DNA from: Phlebopus portentosus
Taxonomy: Eukaryota; Basidiomycota; Agaricomycetes; Boletales; Boletinellaceae
Direction: 5' to 3'
DNA: 64,000 bases
NCBI GenBank assembly: GCA_037892935.1
Contig: JAYXKI010000014.1
Span: 972,001-1,036,000, forward strand
Below, piece after piece: positions 34,622 to 53,130 of the stretch; position 1 is the stretch's first letter, and each line of letters opens with the position of its first letter. The notes beneath the pieces are model-generated. The model ran no database searches, was not told the origin of the DNA, and saw nothing but the letters and a program-made list of their open reading frames with translations. Position numbers and translations under genes: made by a program.

Positions 34622-35418
34622 GAAGCAGAGCAGTTATGCTTATATGTTGTAGGAAGCGAGTAGGTTTTAAGGAGGGGCGAGAGTTGAGGAACTAAAATTG
34701 ACGCGTCAAAAAATCAGACGCTCGGACTGATATAGAGCAGGTTGCTGAGAACACAGGCACACGCGTGGATGAGATCTGGTCGAATAGCAGACCAGATGGA
34801 CATCGATATGCGGGATAGAAATAGGAGAATGAACGAGGGAGATCTGAATCTTGTTGGATCTGAAGGCTGACGAAAGGCGAAATGAAATACAAGGAGACTT
34901 CCGCGGAGACCAGTCATAGGACAGCGACCGACCCCAGAGGATAAGAATATTGGACTGCCAATATTCCAAAGAAGCAAGAAGAGTGAGGATCTGAGCGACG
35001 AAGGGAGCGGAGAGAACAGTTTCAAGTGAATTGTGGTGAGAAGGTGATAGGAGTAAATTCCGCCGACGACTGTGATAGCTTAGGATTATTTAGTAAGTAT
35101 AGAATATCCGACAACCAACACCAAGCACATATGGTCAGGCAGATCTCCAGATCTCACTGACACTACTACTTATGTAGGAGAGGAGTGAAATCTTTACGTG
35201 TCGGAACTATTTTCGATTCCCTTATTTGGAGTATTCCGATGAGAATATAATTTTTAATATTAGTAACAATTTTCCTTTTCTTGCTCTTTCGTCTCTCACC
35301 TCGCCCAGCCAGCCACAGGCAGACGAGCCTGGTCTTCTTCGTTGGTCCAGTCCATCACTACGAGAGTCTCGACAACGCGAATAGAACGACGCTTGCTCCG
35401 CGAGGCACTGAACAGAGC
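34622..35418. other. Divergent intergenic region between PAS gene and TRM61
   Basis: About 800 bp. It should contain the undetermined 5' end of the PAS gene and the TRM61 promoter. No other gene is supported. Confidence 0.45.
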
Positions 35419-37383
<1,965 letters not shown>

Positions 37384-37533
37384 CCTAACTATCCTCAAAA
37401 ATAGTATAAACCATACTTTGTTTGGTACGTTATTTCGATTTAGGGTAAATATGACTACAATAGGTCATAAGCTAACGCGATTCTCCTAATAAAGTTACCA
37501 TATTTTTTACAAGTGAAGGAAAATCCGATGAAC

Positions 37534-40500
37534 TCAATCAGCGACGGCCTCGCGATACGCAGCCTCAGCATCCCGCTCCGCTCTAATTTGCTCCACAGTT
37601 TTGGGAATTCTCTTACGCAATACTCTTGTGGATGATGGTGTAGTGGAACCTTCCTCCGTCCGATTTCGTTTTACAGATCTCGATGAACCCGAAGGCAGGC
37701 CTGATTTTCTCGCGTCAACATCGCCAGATTCTTCATCGTTGTGGTCACCATTAGCAAGATTACCATCGAGATCCGATAATTCGGATGAAGATGATGAAGA
37801 CCTGTATTCACTGTGTTTCCTAGCGGAACGCCGTGAGGTATTGCTCTTTGTTGTAGCACTATTCTTCTTCTGCCGCCGTTTTGGAATGGAAGACAGGGAA
37901 TCCCGCTGCCGTGCCGGAGAACGTGTTGTTAGATTGTTCGTATGCTGATTTTGTGATGGCTCACACGGTCCACGCACATCACTTAACGTCTCTTTATCTT
38001 CGATATCGAGATCACTAGTCTTTGTTCTTGACTGCCGTGGCCCGTTCTCCCTGGCAAAGTCGAGCATTGATTTTGGAGCCTGCGCTTCTACGGACGTAAT
38101 GGTCTTGCTGTCCGTCAGAGGGAAAACCTCCTCGAGGTCATCGTCCTCTTCCTCCTCGCTAGGATAAGCGCTGAGCTTGGATCTTGGCAGGACCTGGGCA
38201 TCTGTCGTAGGATTAACATCGCCATTTGATACGAATTTGTCATGGACTTCGTCTCGTTCAGTAGCGGTCCCAACATCAGCGGCCGGTTGGTATGTATTGT
38301 GCTCAAAACGTGGGAGATGAAAAGGTTGAACTACTGCGTCCGCTTCTGTGAGGAATCCACCTGACTGTTCCGTTTCCTGCTGGGGATGAATATGAGAAAA
38401 TTGTGAGCTCCGTTTGTACGACACGCTTACCGTAAATTCATCATCAGTATGCCGTAAACCCGAGATTGAAAGTTCATTTCCGCTCGCATATTGCTCTTGC
38501 AGGCGCTGCCGTATGCGCAACCCTTGAATAATCCTTGACCAGCGTTTGATGACACGCTCTCTGCGTTTGACCTGCTCCCTTGCTTCCATCTCACGCTCAG
38601 CGGTCCAATATGCCTGACAGTTGACGTAAATCGAACTGAATTCAATTGAAATCGTAGAGATGATATGAAGCTTCACCTCGAGCAGTGTTTCTTCGTTTTC
38701 GGCTGCAACGACGATCCCAGAAACAACGGGGAATGCACGGCCCTTTTTAAATTCGAAACTCGTCACCGCTTCGGCATAATCAAAACCAAGTTTCCTCGCA
38801 ATTTTTGCGGCTCCCTTATCTAACACCGGACAATAACAAGGTGTTATTTTTGAATTTAGAATAAATACACTTACACGGGATATGCGCGGCTCCCTTCGGT
38901 AGCATGGAAGGCGTGTAAAGATCAATGTTCCCAAAGTCATTCTTGGGTACAATACCCTATAAACATTCAGTGAACGATGTCAGTTCCGCGAGATCTACTA
39001 CGACGAAAGCACTTGCATTAGCGACCGGATCAGGAATGTACTGTTCCGTTTGCGCTTCTGAGTAAAGCCCTTGAAGCATCTCGTCACCTTCCTGCTGCGC
39101 AAGTTCCATTGCGCGCCGGCGATGTACGGTCACTGCGCGTTGCTTGACCCACTTCAGCGCTTGAGCGCCCTCTTTCACCCGACGACCAACACGCATCCAG
39201 TTTTCTGCTGTCTTCAGTGTGATTACGTTCGACCGTGGATAGACAGACTCGCCCCTGAATTTTCCGATCTCGACCTTCGGGAACACCACCTCTTCCCGCT
39301 TCAGATGCTGCTCCAATACATAGCTGAAAGATTGAAGTAGTCGGCTCAGAAAACTGCTCGGGAGCAAGCGGGAGGTACGTACAGCGGGTGATTCTTGAAT
39401 CCTGCAACTGAGGTCGGCATACCTTCTGTAAACTTGAAATACTCGAATTCTTCGTCCTCGACGTCGTCACGAACAAGCCTGTACGGACGAGTCACGAGTC
39501 CCATTACGGACTCCCACCATTCCTTCCGGCCTTTTCCTCCAAGTTGCGCTTTAGCAGTCTTAGTGCCATAGTCCCTGGCGTATCTCGCAGTGACATCTCG
39601 GCAATAACCATCTTCCTCAACGGCAATAACGTAGACCATTCTGTTGTTTCTGTCGTTTAAAGAAGGCTGAAATACCTTGCGTTTGTTGACTATGTATCGG
39701 GTGGGATCGATAGGCATCCATTTTCCATCTGGCCTAGAGAACACCTCCGTCCAAAACACAGGTGGACAACCACCTATCGGGGGTGCAGGTGCTATCAAGG
39801 CTCAGCATGCTGAATTTCGTAAGAAAAAACTGGAGAAGGTGTTCTTACTGCTTTGTCTTGAGCTAGAACTTGAACCCAATCTTTGTCCGGATGATTTCGA
39901 TTTGCGTAATTTGACGATGTGCTTTGGTAGCGCCTTTCCTTTTCCTTTGTCATTTGGTATCATAGATCCCGACAGAGTCTGTCCCTCACCCGGAAAACGG
40001 TTAGGACTATTGTCTGTGTCGCCGTTTCGAAACACAGGAATAGAGACTTCCTCCATATCATCATCGTCATCATCAGCTCTCTCGAGGTCAGGATTGCCTT
40101 CTTGTGGATCGAAGTCCGAGGTTTCATCCGCTCCTACCTTTCCTTTCTTCGATTTCTTCCCAGGCGGCTTCTCTTTTCCTACGTGCGCTTGCCAAGGGAC
40201 ACTTTGGATACTGACAACAAGCCTAGCAGGAATGTCGAGAGCTCTACACAAAGCTGTAAAGAGCTGGGAACTGACATCCCTGCTTCCACGGCGCTTAAGT
40301 GCGTGTTTCATCAAGCTCTTCGGGCTCCTGATCACTTCGCCGTCGTTATCTTCGAAGTCCACTTCAAACAGTAATTTTTGCACTTCGTCGAACGTTCTTG
40401 ATCGGATATGACCATTACCCTCGATTTCAAAGAACTCTTCGTACCACCACTGAGTAAGACGCATCATAGCTGATTCGAAAAGACGGCCGCGTTTCGCGGC

Positions 40501-41032
40501 ATCTGGGTGGCGCTTCTTTATAATCATACCGAAAGACGTTTGAAGCGACATCGGGGTTAGAGATAATAGACGTGCCTAAAATAAAAGTCATTAATCCAAG
40601 TCATACAACATATAGGAACTCTAACAGACTTGCAAAATATCGTCGTTCAACCACCGATTGCGAATTATTGCATTCGCTAGCAAAGCCACGGTATGTATTT
40701 TGTGACAGGTGAGACGCAAGGCCCGCAGTTCAGCATTTTGTTCCGCTTGCTTCCTGTGATCGGAGTAAGATTGCGCAGCGCAAGATGGCAAATTAATCCT
40801 ACTTTCGCTTTGGATCGGATTTTTGCGCCTTCTTCAGCGTGATTTCAATGTTTCCTGCGGTAGACTTGCCATCCTTGCTAGTGGACGATTCAATTACTTG
40901 ATCATCCAGCTTGGAGTCAGGCACGCTTTCTTCGGCTATTGTCGTTGTATTAGGACGCATAGAAACGTCTTCCCAGTCCATTTCCTCGTCGCTGTCAACT
41001 TCTGCGCCGGATCCCGCCATACTGGAGTCCAT
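37534..41032 (-). CDS. RAD4: DNA damage recognition protein Rad4/XPC
   Basis: Damage sensor for global-genome nucleotide excision repair (XPC family), partner of Rad23, nuclear. Starts at the ATG at 41,032 with an acidic N-terminus (EVDSDEEMDWEDVSM) and the conserved IEITLKKAQKSDPKRK entry. A transglutaminase-like fold follows (LTPMSLQTSFGMI, CRALDIPARLVVSIQSVPWQAH) with an acidic/basic insert. Then GCPPVFWTEVFSRPDGKWMPIDP and the beta-hairpin domains: KTAENWMRVGRRVKEGAQALKWV, EYFKFTEGMPTSVAGFKNHPLY and [44 protein letters not shown], whose last part is BHD3. The C-terminal tail is low complexity with basic clusters (RKRIPKTVEQIRAERDAEAAYREAVAD) and ends at 37,534. It diverges from the RecQ gene across 143 bp. 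Confidence 0.94.
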
Positions 41033-41080
41033 ATCAGGTTGGAGCGAGCCGAGCTCCTTGAAGACCGATTACTTCGTGAG

Positions 41081-41149
41081 GAGTCGTGACGTGACAGACA
41101 CGTACCACGTGATTCAGTTCACCCGAAGTCGCGTCGTGATTCACGACTC
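41081..41149. promoter_or_regulatory. GTCGTGA repeat cluster in the RAD4/RecQ divergent promoter
   Basis: The 143-bp intergenic segment contains GTCGTGA at 41,083-41,089, again at 41,133-41,139, and its complement TCACGAC at 41,141-41,147. The last two form the 15-bp near-palindrome GTCGTGATTCACGAC. A TGACGTGAC (bZIP/CRE-like) lies at 41,087-41,095 and a CACGTG E-box at 41,106-41,111. Such symmetric clustering suggests shared regulation of the two repair genes; no factor can be named from sequence. Confidence 0.5.
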
Positions 41150-41175
41150 GGACTGGATGTACCAACTACAATACC

Positions 41176-45088
<3,913 letters not shown>

Positions 45089-45249
45089 TTTTTGTATATG
45101 TGTACCTTATTCTGATTTATGCACGTGTGGTGGTAAAATCAGCTATGACGTAGTCGAGACAATGCTTCCGAAAATAGCGTCGCGCTCACGTTATCAGCGC
45201 ATACACACAAGGGTCCGATTATTATTCCTCTTAGACTTAGACCACGACA

Positions 45250-46902
45250 ATGTCCCGTCCATCTATGGACACGTATAATGTCCTCATCACGATCCACCGT
45301 GCTGCAAATATTCCAGCTGCCGATATTCACAATCTTTCTGCCGACCCGTATATTCTTGCAACACTCAACGCTCCATCACGCCCTCAGCCACCAGAGGAGC
45401 CGCGACTGCGTTGGAGAACGCCGACAGTCCGCGCGACGCGGGATCCCGTTTTCAACAACCGCTGGTTGATTGGAGGCGCGCCGCAAGATGGCTTCATTCT
45501 CAAACTGAGCGTAGTTGACGAGGATACGAAAGATCGTGATGATCGGCTTGGAGGAGCGGTAATGGCTTTCACTCGCGACATGATGCGCGAAGGATTTGAG
45601 ATTAAAGAACGAGAACTCAAGGTCCAGAAGCGGCGAGGCAGTATCGTACCGTACATTCTGACTTATATGGAGGGTATCTTGCCGGGGCATAAAGTCAGGA
45701 AGCACAACCGAATCGTCATCAGCGCAAAAGTTATCGGAAGGACAAACGATCAAGATGATTTCCGAGTTCATACAATTGGTCCAAGTGCGCACTTTCCCGG
45801 ACTTCGCTAACCACGACGCAGTACTGATTCGATTCTAGATACGTACAGCTTGCACTTTTCACCTATGATAGGTTCCGTCGTAAATCGAAGAAACCGAGCT
45901 ACAAAAGACCAGCCTAACAAGCCAACCGGGGATGAAAAGAGACCAGTATCTGCATCGACCTTCGTAGCGTGCAAGTTTCAGCTCACAGGACCTGTGCCAA
46001 AGGAGTTACACCATCATTACGTCGGTTACAACTGGTTTATAAAAATGCTTTACTCCAGGCGGGGGCTATCTGGGCGTCTATTATTTCACAGCTTGCGGAA
46101 ACAGTATCGCACGGTTTATTCCTACGATAAAAGCACCTTATATGGTATCGTGGAGCCTAAAGAAGACGGCGAAACTGACAGCGGCTACGCTTCCACGAAC
46201 TCAGAAACCCAGTCGCAAGCTTTTGCAAAGCAGTTCCTCGAGATGACGAACTATGGTAGAGGCGGACGCTTGCAGACATACGTTCTTACTCTGGACGCGC
46301 AGTGGCGCTTCTGCGAAACTGGAGACGAGTTCGCCATCGACTTCCTCAGCAAGCACATGATGCATGCGGATGGCGAGCAGATCGTTGCTTATGCGGGGGA
46401 GTTCTTTGTCAGGCGAATAGCAGAATCACACGGCGGAGAGTTGCGGCATGAAGCAGGACGTAAAGATACGGAAAAAGGAAGTGGATATCCTGCTGAGGAA
46501 GATGACGACGATCCATCGCACTACGAGCTCGTGATCGACAACGACTCTGGTACATACCGACCTCCAGAGTCTACATTGCCAGTTTTGCAGACCTGGTTGG
46601 AAGACAAGCACCGACTCGGCGCTCTGGGACGTGTCACTGCGATGCATTGTTCTGATAAAAAGCTGCAAGCACTCAAGAAGCAGCGAAAAGAGCTGAAGAA
46701 ACATCTGGCAGGAGGAGAGCTGCCGAAACGGCAGCAGGTAAGACGCTCAGGCTCGAGCACGAGCAGTATCCGAGTCGATGGAAGGAAGTTGAGCAGTGGC
46801 GAGGTAGAACGGATTGTTTCTGAGAAAGAAAGGGAGAATGAAGCGAGAATGTCTGACGGAGGGCCACAGCAACTCAATGGCAAGCAAAGCCAGCGGACAT
46901 AA
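45250..46902 (+). CDS. C2-domain protein, conserved fungal, function unknown
   Basis: The N-terminal part (from MSRPSMDTYNVLITIHRAANIP) reads as a C2 domain: NLSADPYILATL, TRDPVFNNRWLIG, LKLSVVDEDTKDRDDRLGGAVM. Asp-rich loops are present, so Ca2+/phospholipid binding is possible. The second part (TFVACKFQLTGPVPKELHHHYVGYNWFIK, YSYDKSTLYGIV, LDAQWRFCETGDEFAIDFLSKH) is a conserved-looking region I cannot name, ending in a basic coiled tail (KKLQALKKQRKELKKHL). Both parts continue smoothly (PSAHFPGLR/YVQLAHFSPMIG), but the join at 45,807/45,840 has no GT donor and the first part meets an in-frame TAA at 45,808-45,810. It may be two genes, an unusual intron or a sequence error. The 3' end converges with MDE1. 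Confidence 0.75.
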
Positions 46903-46974
46903 AATGAAAATCAGGCGGGTGCATAGACTTCTTGAGATCGCTGAAATGTTTTTATTGACTTCGATATATGCTTA

Positions 46975-48078
46975 CTATCTATTTGCTTGTATCATCATTT
47001 GATATCGTTGGAGACCTGCTAATTTCATCTTGACGCCAATTTCAAATAGATAATCCAAGCACTGAGAAAATAAGCACGAATTAATGTTCATCAGAGGTAA
47101 AAAGCAACGCAATCAACGCACTTCTGTCTGAGTCTTCGCCTTTTGCCAATCAAGACCTAAACGATGATTAGCCGATCTTTCTGGATCAGTGATAGAACCA
47201 TACCCCAGACATAGATTCCGTGTCGCCTTACAAGCACAGCAGCTGCGTCAGGATATTCTTTCATCGCCTTAAGATTTGTGTTAGCTTGTGCACAAAGTAA
47301 CGATGCGGACCAGCCTGACCTCTGCCATACTATCTTTCAGATCCTCTTCGTTAGGAGTGTTGTCGATAATGGGAATGACAAGCGTGTCTAGATAAGATAG
47401 AGCTGCGCCTGTACCCGCTATTCGAACTCCTTTGATCATCTGGCAAAGGATTGAATGTTATTGATCGATTGAAACGCGCATATGACGTACTTCCTAGAAA
47501 AATGTTATTCTGCTACACAGTTCACGGTTGTGAGAAGCAAAAAAATGTACCTGATGGGATATTCTAAACTCCTTTCCTGGCCAAAGCAACGTTGCCATAA
47601 CCGCATGTTGTGAATGAGTGTGGATGCACGAGCCTGCACCGCGCAGGTCGAACGCATTCCAGAATAACGGTGTACACGCTGACTCTTTCAGTTGAACGTG
47701 AGGGCGTCGAAGAAAGACGCGATCTGTATGCGGCGAGGGTTGTGGGTACGGAAGGACGAAAATGTGCAATGGCTCGATGCGTTCCTTTTGTACGCCGGAA
47801 GGAGCAATATACACGATATCACTAGGCAAGTGAAAACGTTAGATAGCATAGAATAATGAGCCGACAGTCAGGGAACTTACCCTTGACGAATGGTAATACC
47901 ACCTCCCGTACCAGTAACCCATCCGAGATGATAGAACCGTCTGCATAACTCTGGGATCAAGTTTGCTGGCTAGCATGAAGCACCAATTAGCAAATCATAG
48001 TCCTGTCTATTGGTTGCATACGTGATTAGGATCAGATGAGGTGACCAAAGCGTCTGAGTTGCCGTTAACATTCGCCAT
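46975..48078 (-). CDS. MDE1: Methylthioribulose-1-phosphate dehydratase
   Basis: Methionine-salvage enzyme converting 5-methylthioribulose-1-phosphate to 2,3-diketo-5-methylthiopentyl-1-phosphate, cytosolic, class II aldolase/adducin fold. Starts at 48,078 ([19 protein letters not shown]). Family pieces: [85 protein letters not shown] (His of HTH as zinc ligands), [47 protein letters not shown] (third metal His), and a C-terminal [14 protein letters not shown]. The stop is at 46,975-46,977. Several short exons. It diverges from DHR1 over 352 bp and converges with the C2 gene 72 bp away. Confidence 0.93.
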
Positions 48079-48430
48079 AGTTGAAGGAACCTGAATTAAG
48101 ATTTATCACGGCCAAGCCAGGCGGATCGGTAACGTGAAAGCTCTTTTACTTGACTGGTGAATGCTTTCTTAGACGATGAGCTTTGATCAAAGGAGAGCCG
48201 TCGGAAACCAGTCAAAATGAAGGATAATTAGTTATTGGACGGTCGCAATCGAGAACCAAGATTTCGTGCTGTACTGCCGATCATGGTTCATCCAAACTGA
48301 GAAAACATGTCGATCTGTCGATCGCATGACCTCAGGAACGGAACGAACTCAACATTAATATTTCTTGTTCCTCTGAGAATCACGGCAGCTTCAGCTTCAG
48401 CAAATACAAAACAGCGGCGAATAATCAAAA
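48079..48430. promoter_or_regulatory. Divergent MDE1/DHR1 promoter region
   Basis: 352 bp between two start codons facing away from each other. I see no TATA box or repeated motif that I can defend. Confidence 0.4.
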
Positions 48431-51400
48431 ATGGGTTACCTCAGAGAACGCTTCAACGGAAAAGCACGTCGCTCCTCTCGTCCGGCAAAACGTGCTAAAC
48501 ATTCACATCCGGCCGTCGAACCTGCACCTGCCACAGAGAACAATGACCCGAATGCACTAATCCATGTGCCGAAAAGCAAAGAACAGAAAGACCAGGAACG
48601 TAGAGAAAGAATGCGACAGGAGGTGCGCAACTCTCTCACTTTAGTTTTGAATAATGTGCTGATGATATCTCTTGTCCAATAGCTACTTGAGCAACAGGCA
48701 AACTCGAAGGTCACCTCAAAAAAGAAACGCCGGCTCGAGAAATACATTGTTCGTGCCTTATTGTCACTAATTATATTTTCAACCTGATGGACTCTTCTCC
48801 CTCAGGACAAGAAATTGAAGAAAGAAGAACGCGTCGAGATTCTTGAGAAGCTAGCGTATGTCCTGTCACCCCATTCGTATTCTTATTCTCATTCGCCATG
48901 TCTGCAGACAAACTCAGGCTCAACTACCAACTCTGCTACGTCTGCAGCCATCATCCACTCTAGGCTCACGGAACGCCAAAACGCATGAAGACCTGCAGTC
49001 GAAGAAAGAGGATAAAGAAGTCCGCCGTTTGATGGAAGGAAGGACAAAGGGTAGGCGCCGTAGGAGGAATCAATTTTCAGGAATGGACATGGACACAGAC
49101 AACGGGAGCGTGGATGATGAAAATGAAGATTCACATCATGAAAATGAAGAAGAGGGTCTCCAAGAAGAGCTCGGCAGTTCGGAATCGTCTCCAATTATTA
49201 TACGCGACGAAGGGACCGCCACGAGCGAGCTGAACCAGAAACAGGAAGTATCTGTAGATGTTACTGTCGGCAGCGCTTTAAGAAAGAAGGAAGATGGGAC
49301 AGTGCAAGAGCTATCCGTAGTGAAGCGCTATGCGAAGGGTCCTCGAGTATGTGAATTATTAATTTCCTCTTATAGACTTTAATGACTCCTTTCAACTAGA
49401 CGTCATTCAAGGCTTGGGGAAAGCGAATGCGTATGACCACAGGTGAACCAGAGGCCGCGAGCGAAAGTTCTTTTGATAGTTCTGATTCTGCATACGATTC
49501 GTCGGGGATGTGCAGGATTCGGACCAAGAAGATGCCATCGAAGAGACGACGACGCCTCCGAAAGTGCGAGCGGTGAGGATCCAGATGAAGGCGGATCAAG
49601 CCCCGAAGAAAAGCAGGTATTTGCGCTTGCGCCATCGAAGCGCAAGCGCGGCGGTTTCAAGGATTGGGCAATGCAACAGCTCAGTGCGGCCAAGGGATAT
49701 GTGACTCCTCCAAGAAACGACGAAACAGATGCTGCGAGTGTCCCGTTGGCACCTTCAAAAGCAAAAATACCGAAATCTGGAGTCACTGACGGAGGTCGAC
49801 GAGAAATGCGAGGTCCCTTAGGAGAAGAGCTACAACTTCCAGAGACCGCGCTTGCACAGCAATTCAAGCCTCCATCGGACAATTCACCATCCAGTTCTCA
49901 GAAGACCAGTCAGAAGTTCGTCGCTATCAATCGTCCCGAGGATGTTCAGGCGGCGCGGTTAGAACTTCCTATTTTAGCGGAGGAGCAACCGATAGTTGAA
50001 GCTATTCGTATGCACCCTGTTGTTGTTCTCTGTGGTGAAACAGGCAGTGGAAAGACTACTCAAGTCCCACAGTTTCTCTATGAAGCTGGATTTGGTTCCC
50101 CTGGAAGCGGTGTGTTGTGTAATTTCTTCGTTGTACAGTCGACAAATGTTAATGAATCATCCTTGTTCGCCAGATAATCCGGGTATGATCGGCATAACGC
50201 AGCCTCGCCGAGTAGCAGCCATGTCTATGGCTTCGCGCGTCGGCTATGAGCTTTCTCTCCCACCACCGCATGTAGCCTATCAAGTACGCTACGATGCGAC
50301 GACAGCGCCGTCTACAGTTATCAAATTCATGACAGACGGTGTCCTATTACGTGAGCTTGCCAGCGATTTCACGTTAGGCAAGTACTCTGTCATCATTGTC
50401 GATGAAGCTCACGAGCGAAGCGTGAACACGGATATTCTCATCGGTGTGCTCAGCAGAGTGATACGTTTACGTGAGGAGATGTGGAAAGAGGGCAAAGATG
50501 GCTCAAAGGTCGGCGAGATTCATACTTAGTTTCTACACAACTCTGATATACTTGTCATGCTTCTTAGCCATTACGCCTTGTCATCATGTCTGCAACACTA
50601 CGAGTCTCCGACTTCGTCGAGAATTCTACATTATTCCCCGACCCGCCTCCGATTTTACGCGTAGATGCTCGTCAGCACCCTGTCGCAATTCATTTCTCTA
50701 GACGAACTTACCCCGACTATGTCAATGAAGCTATCAGAAAGGCCAGCAAGGTTCACGCGCGATTACCCCCAGGTGGAATACTTATCTTCTTGACCGGTCA
50801 AAATGAGATTACGGGAGTGTGCAAGAAGCTCCAGGCTCGGTATGGGAAAGAAGCGATTGTAGCACGAAGGAAGCGTCGCGGAGAGGCAGCGGCTCGTAGA
50901 GTGAAGGAGATTAATGTATCGGAGGATTCATCACAAATTCCAAAGGTCGCTCCAGCACTAGGTGCGCATGCAATTTCGATTATGGTCTAATTTCTATTCT
51001 AAGGAGAGCTTTAGCCGACGTGGAAGTTGAAGAGATGAATCTTGGCGATTTCAATCAAAATAATGAAGACATTGACGACGGTACTCCACCAAAAGATCTT
51101 GATCCTGAGGCTCTGGAAACGGATGAGGAAGATGAGGAGAACAAAGCCCTAGGCATTGATTTCGAGGACACCGAAGGTAGGTCTGTAGAACTCCAGCAAG
51201 CTACCGTAACTGATGTTTGAATCGCGTTAGTTCCCATGCACATACTTCCCTTGTATTCGATACTTCCAACGGAACAGCAAATGCGAGTATTTCAGGCTCC
51301 ACCGGAACGGTCGAGACTTGTAGTAATTGCAACGAACGTCGCGGAGACATCATTGACGATACCTGGGATACGTTATGTGATTGACTGTGGAAGAGCTAAA

Positions 51401-52960
51401 GAGGTCCGTATATGCTTTCTGCGTTAGCACCGTCGACTGACGACATGAGAGTAGAGATGCTACGACGTATTGACGGGAGTGCAGTCTTTCCGCGTCAACT
51501 GGATTTCTAAAGCTTCTGCGGATCAAAGGGCAGGACGTGCCGGAAGAACGGGACCAGGACATTGCTACCGTCTGTATTCCTCGGCTCTCTTCGAGAATCA
51601 CTTTGAGAGATTTGCCTCGCCGGAGCTTCTAAAGATGCCTATAGACGGGATCGTGCTTCAGATGAAGAGCATGCACATTGATACAGTGACTAATTTCCCA
51701 TTTCCCATACCTCCAGACAGGACACGTCTGCACAAAGCAGAAGTTCTTTTGACCCGGCTGGGGGCACTGGCTTATACGAGTGCCTTGTCCCGGCCACTGG
51801 CAACGCCTGCAGATGGACCAATCACGGTACTTGGAAAGTCAATGGCACTTTTCCCTTTATCGCCTCGGTTTTCAAAGATGCTCGTTGCGGGACGCCAACA
51901 TGGTTGCCTACCATATGTGATTACCATTGTCGCTGCTTTGTCTGTCGGCGATCCGTTCCTTCATGAAGAAGCTCTTCAAGGAGACGATGGAGTCGTCCCA
52001 GATGAGCGAGAGGAATTAAATCTCATTCGGAATGAAGAAGCCAAAGCGAAAGAATTGAACAGACTTCGCCGACGCGCATTCTACAAGTCGCAGGAGGTAA
52101 GGCTCGGAACAAAGTTCTGCGCAAGTTACAAGTCTTATATCGCACTCTCAGGTCCACGCGAGATTGGGAAAAGGTTTAAGCGATGTCTTTCGGTTTCTTT
52201 CGGTCGTTGGCGCGTATGAATTTGCTGGTGGCGGACTGCAGTTTTGTCAGGAGCACTTCGTTCGACCCAAAGTAAGCTATCTCTGGAGCTTTCCGATGTA
52301 CAGCCTTTTTGAGTCAATATGTTAGGCCATGGAAGAGATCCATAAGCTCCGGGCACAGATCAGTAGCATCGTGTCTACCAACTTCCCTGGTGTCGGTGTC
52401 AGCCTCGTTGACAAACTTAAGCCACCAACAGATCTGCAGGTCTGAGTCTTCACTCATGTTCACTGGAATCATTCATACTGACTTCACACAATAAGCTCAA
52501 AGTTCTGAGACAGCTCATATGTTCTGCTTTTATCGACCAGGTCGCTGTGAGGAAAGATTTGGTTCAGACGACATCAATGTCTGGAAACAGGTATTCCTCG
52601 ACTAGGGGCGTACCGTACCGTGCTTTGGGTATCAGTGAAGACGTTTTCATTCACCCTTCATCGGTCCTCTACAGCCGAGACCCTCCGGACTTCGTCGTGT
52701 TTCAAGAGGCTGTACACACTAGTCAAGTATGGTTAAAAAGTACGTCAGGTTTGTTCATTCTCAAGTGTTTCACCAAGCCCACCTTCCACGCGATAGACAT
52801 GACTGTCATTAATCCCGCTTGGTTGTCTGCGCTGGGTAAAGGGACTATGTGCACATACAGTAAGCCAACGAAAAACAACTCCGGAAAACTGATGGTTATA
52901 CCACGTTTCGGGCCTGAAGGCTGGGAGCTTCCTGCAGTCAAAGCCGAGACCATCAGCTAA
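48431..52960 (+). CDS. ECM16: DEAH-box RNA helicase Dhr1/Ecm16 (DHX37)
   Basis: Nucleolar helicase needed for 18S rRNA maturation; it releases U3 snoRNA from pre-ribosomes. The N-terminus ([17 protein letters not shown]...) is basic, with [22 protein letters not shown] and KKRRLEKYI that I recall from Dhr1 homologs, then a long acidic region. Helicase motifs: [25 protein letters not shown] (I, about 50,030), [17 protein letters not shown] (Ia), [23 protein letters not shown] (II, 50,398-50,418), [13 protein letters not shown] (III), [13 protein letters not shown] (IV), [23 protein letters not shown] (V) and [21 protein letters not shown] (VI). A winged-helix/ratchet and OB-fold C-terminal region follows, ending AVKAETIS at 52,960. 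The acidic insert between IV and V ([15 protein letters not shown]...[15 protein letters not shown]) is characteristic of Dhr1 and separates it from Prp DEAH helicases. Confidence 0.93.
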
Positions 52961-53130
52961 ACCTCTGCGAAACGTCAAAGATAAACAACAAATTATGATA
53001 ATCTAAAATACAAATTACATCTACGTGCATCTATGATAATCGGAAAGCATTGTATGCAAGAGTAGGAGATGAACTGCCATAGAACAAGCAAAAATCTGTG
53101 TTGTGAGAAAGCATTCCGGAAAGGCGTGGA

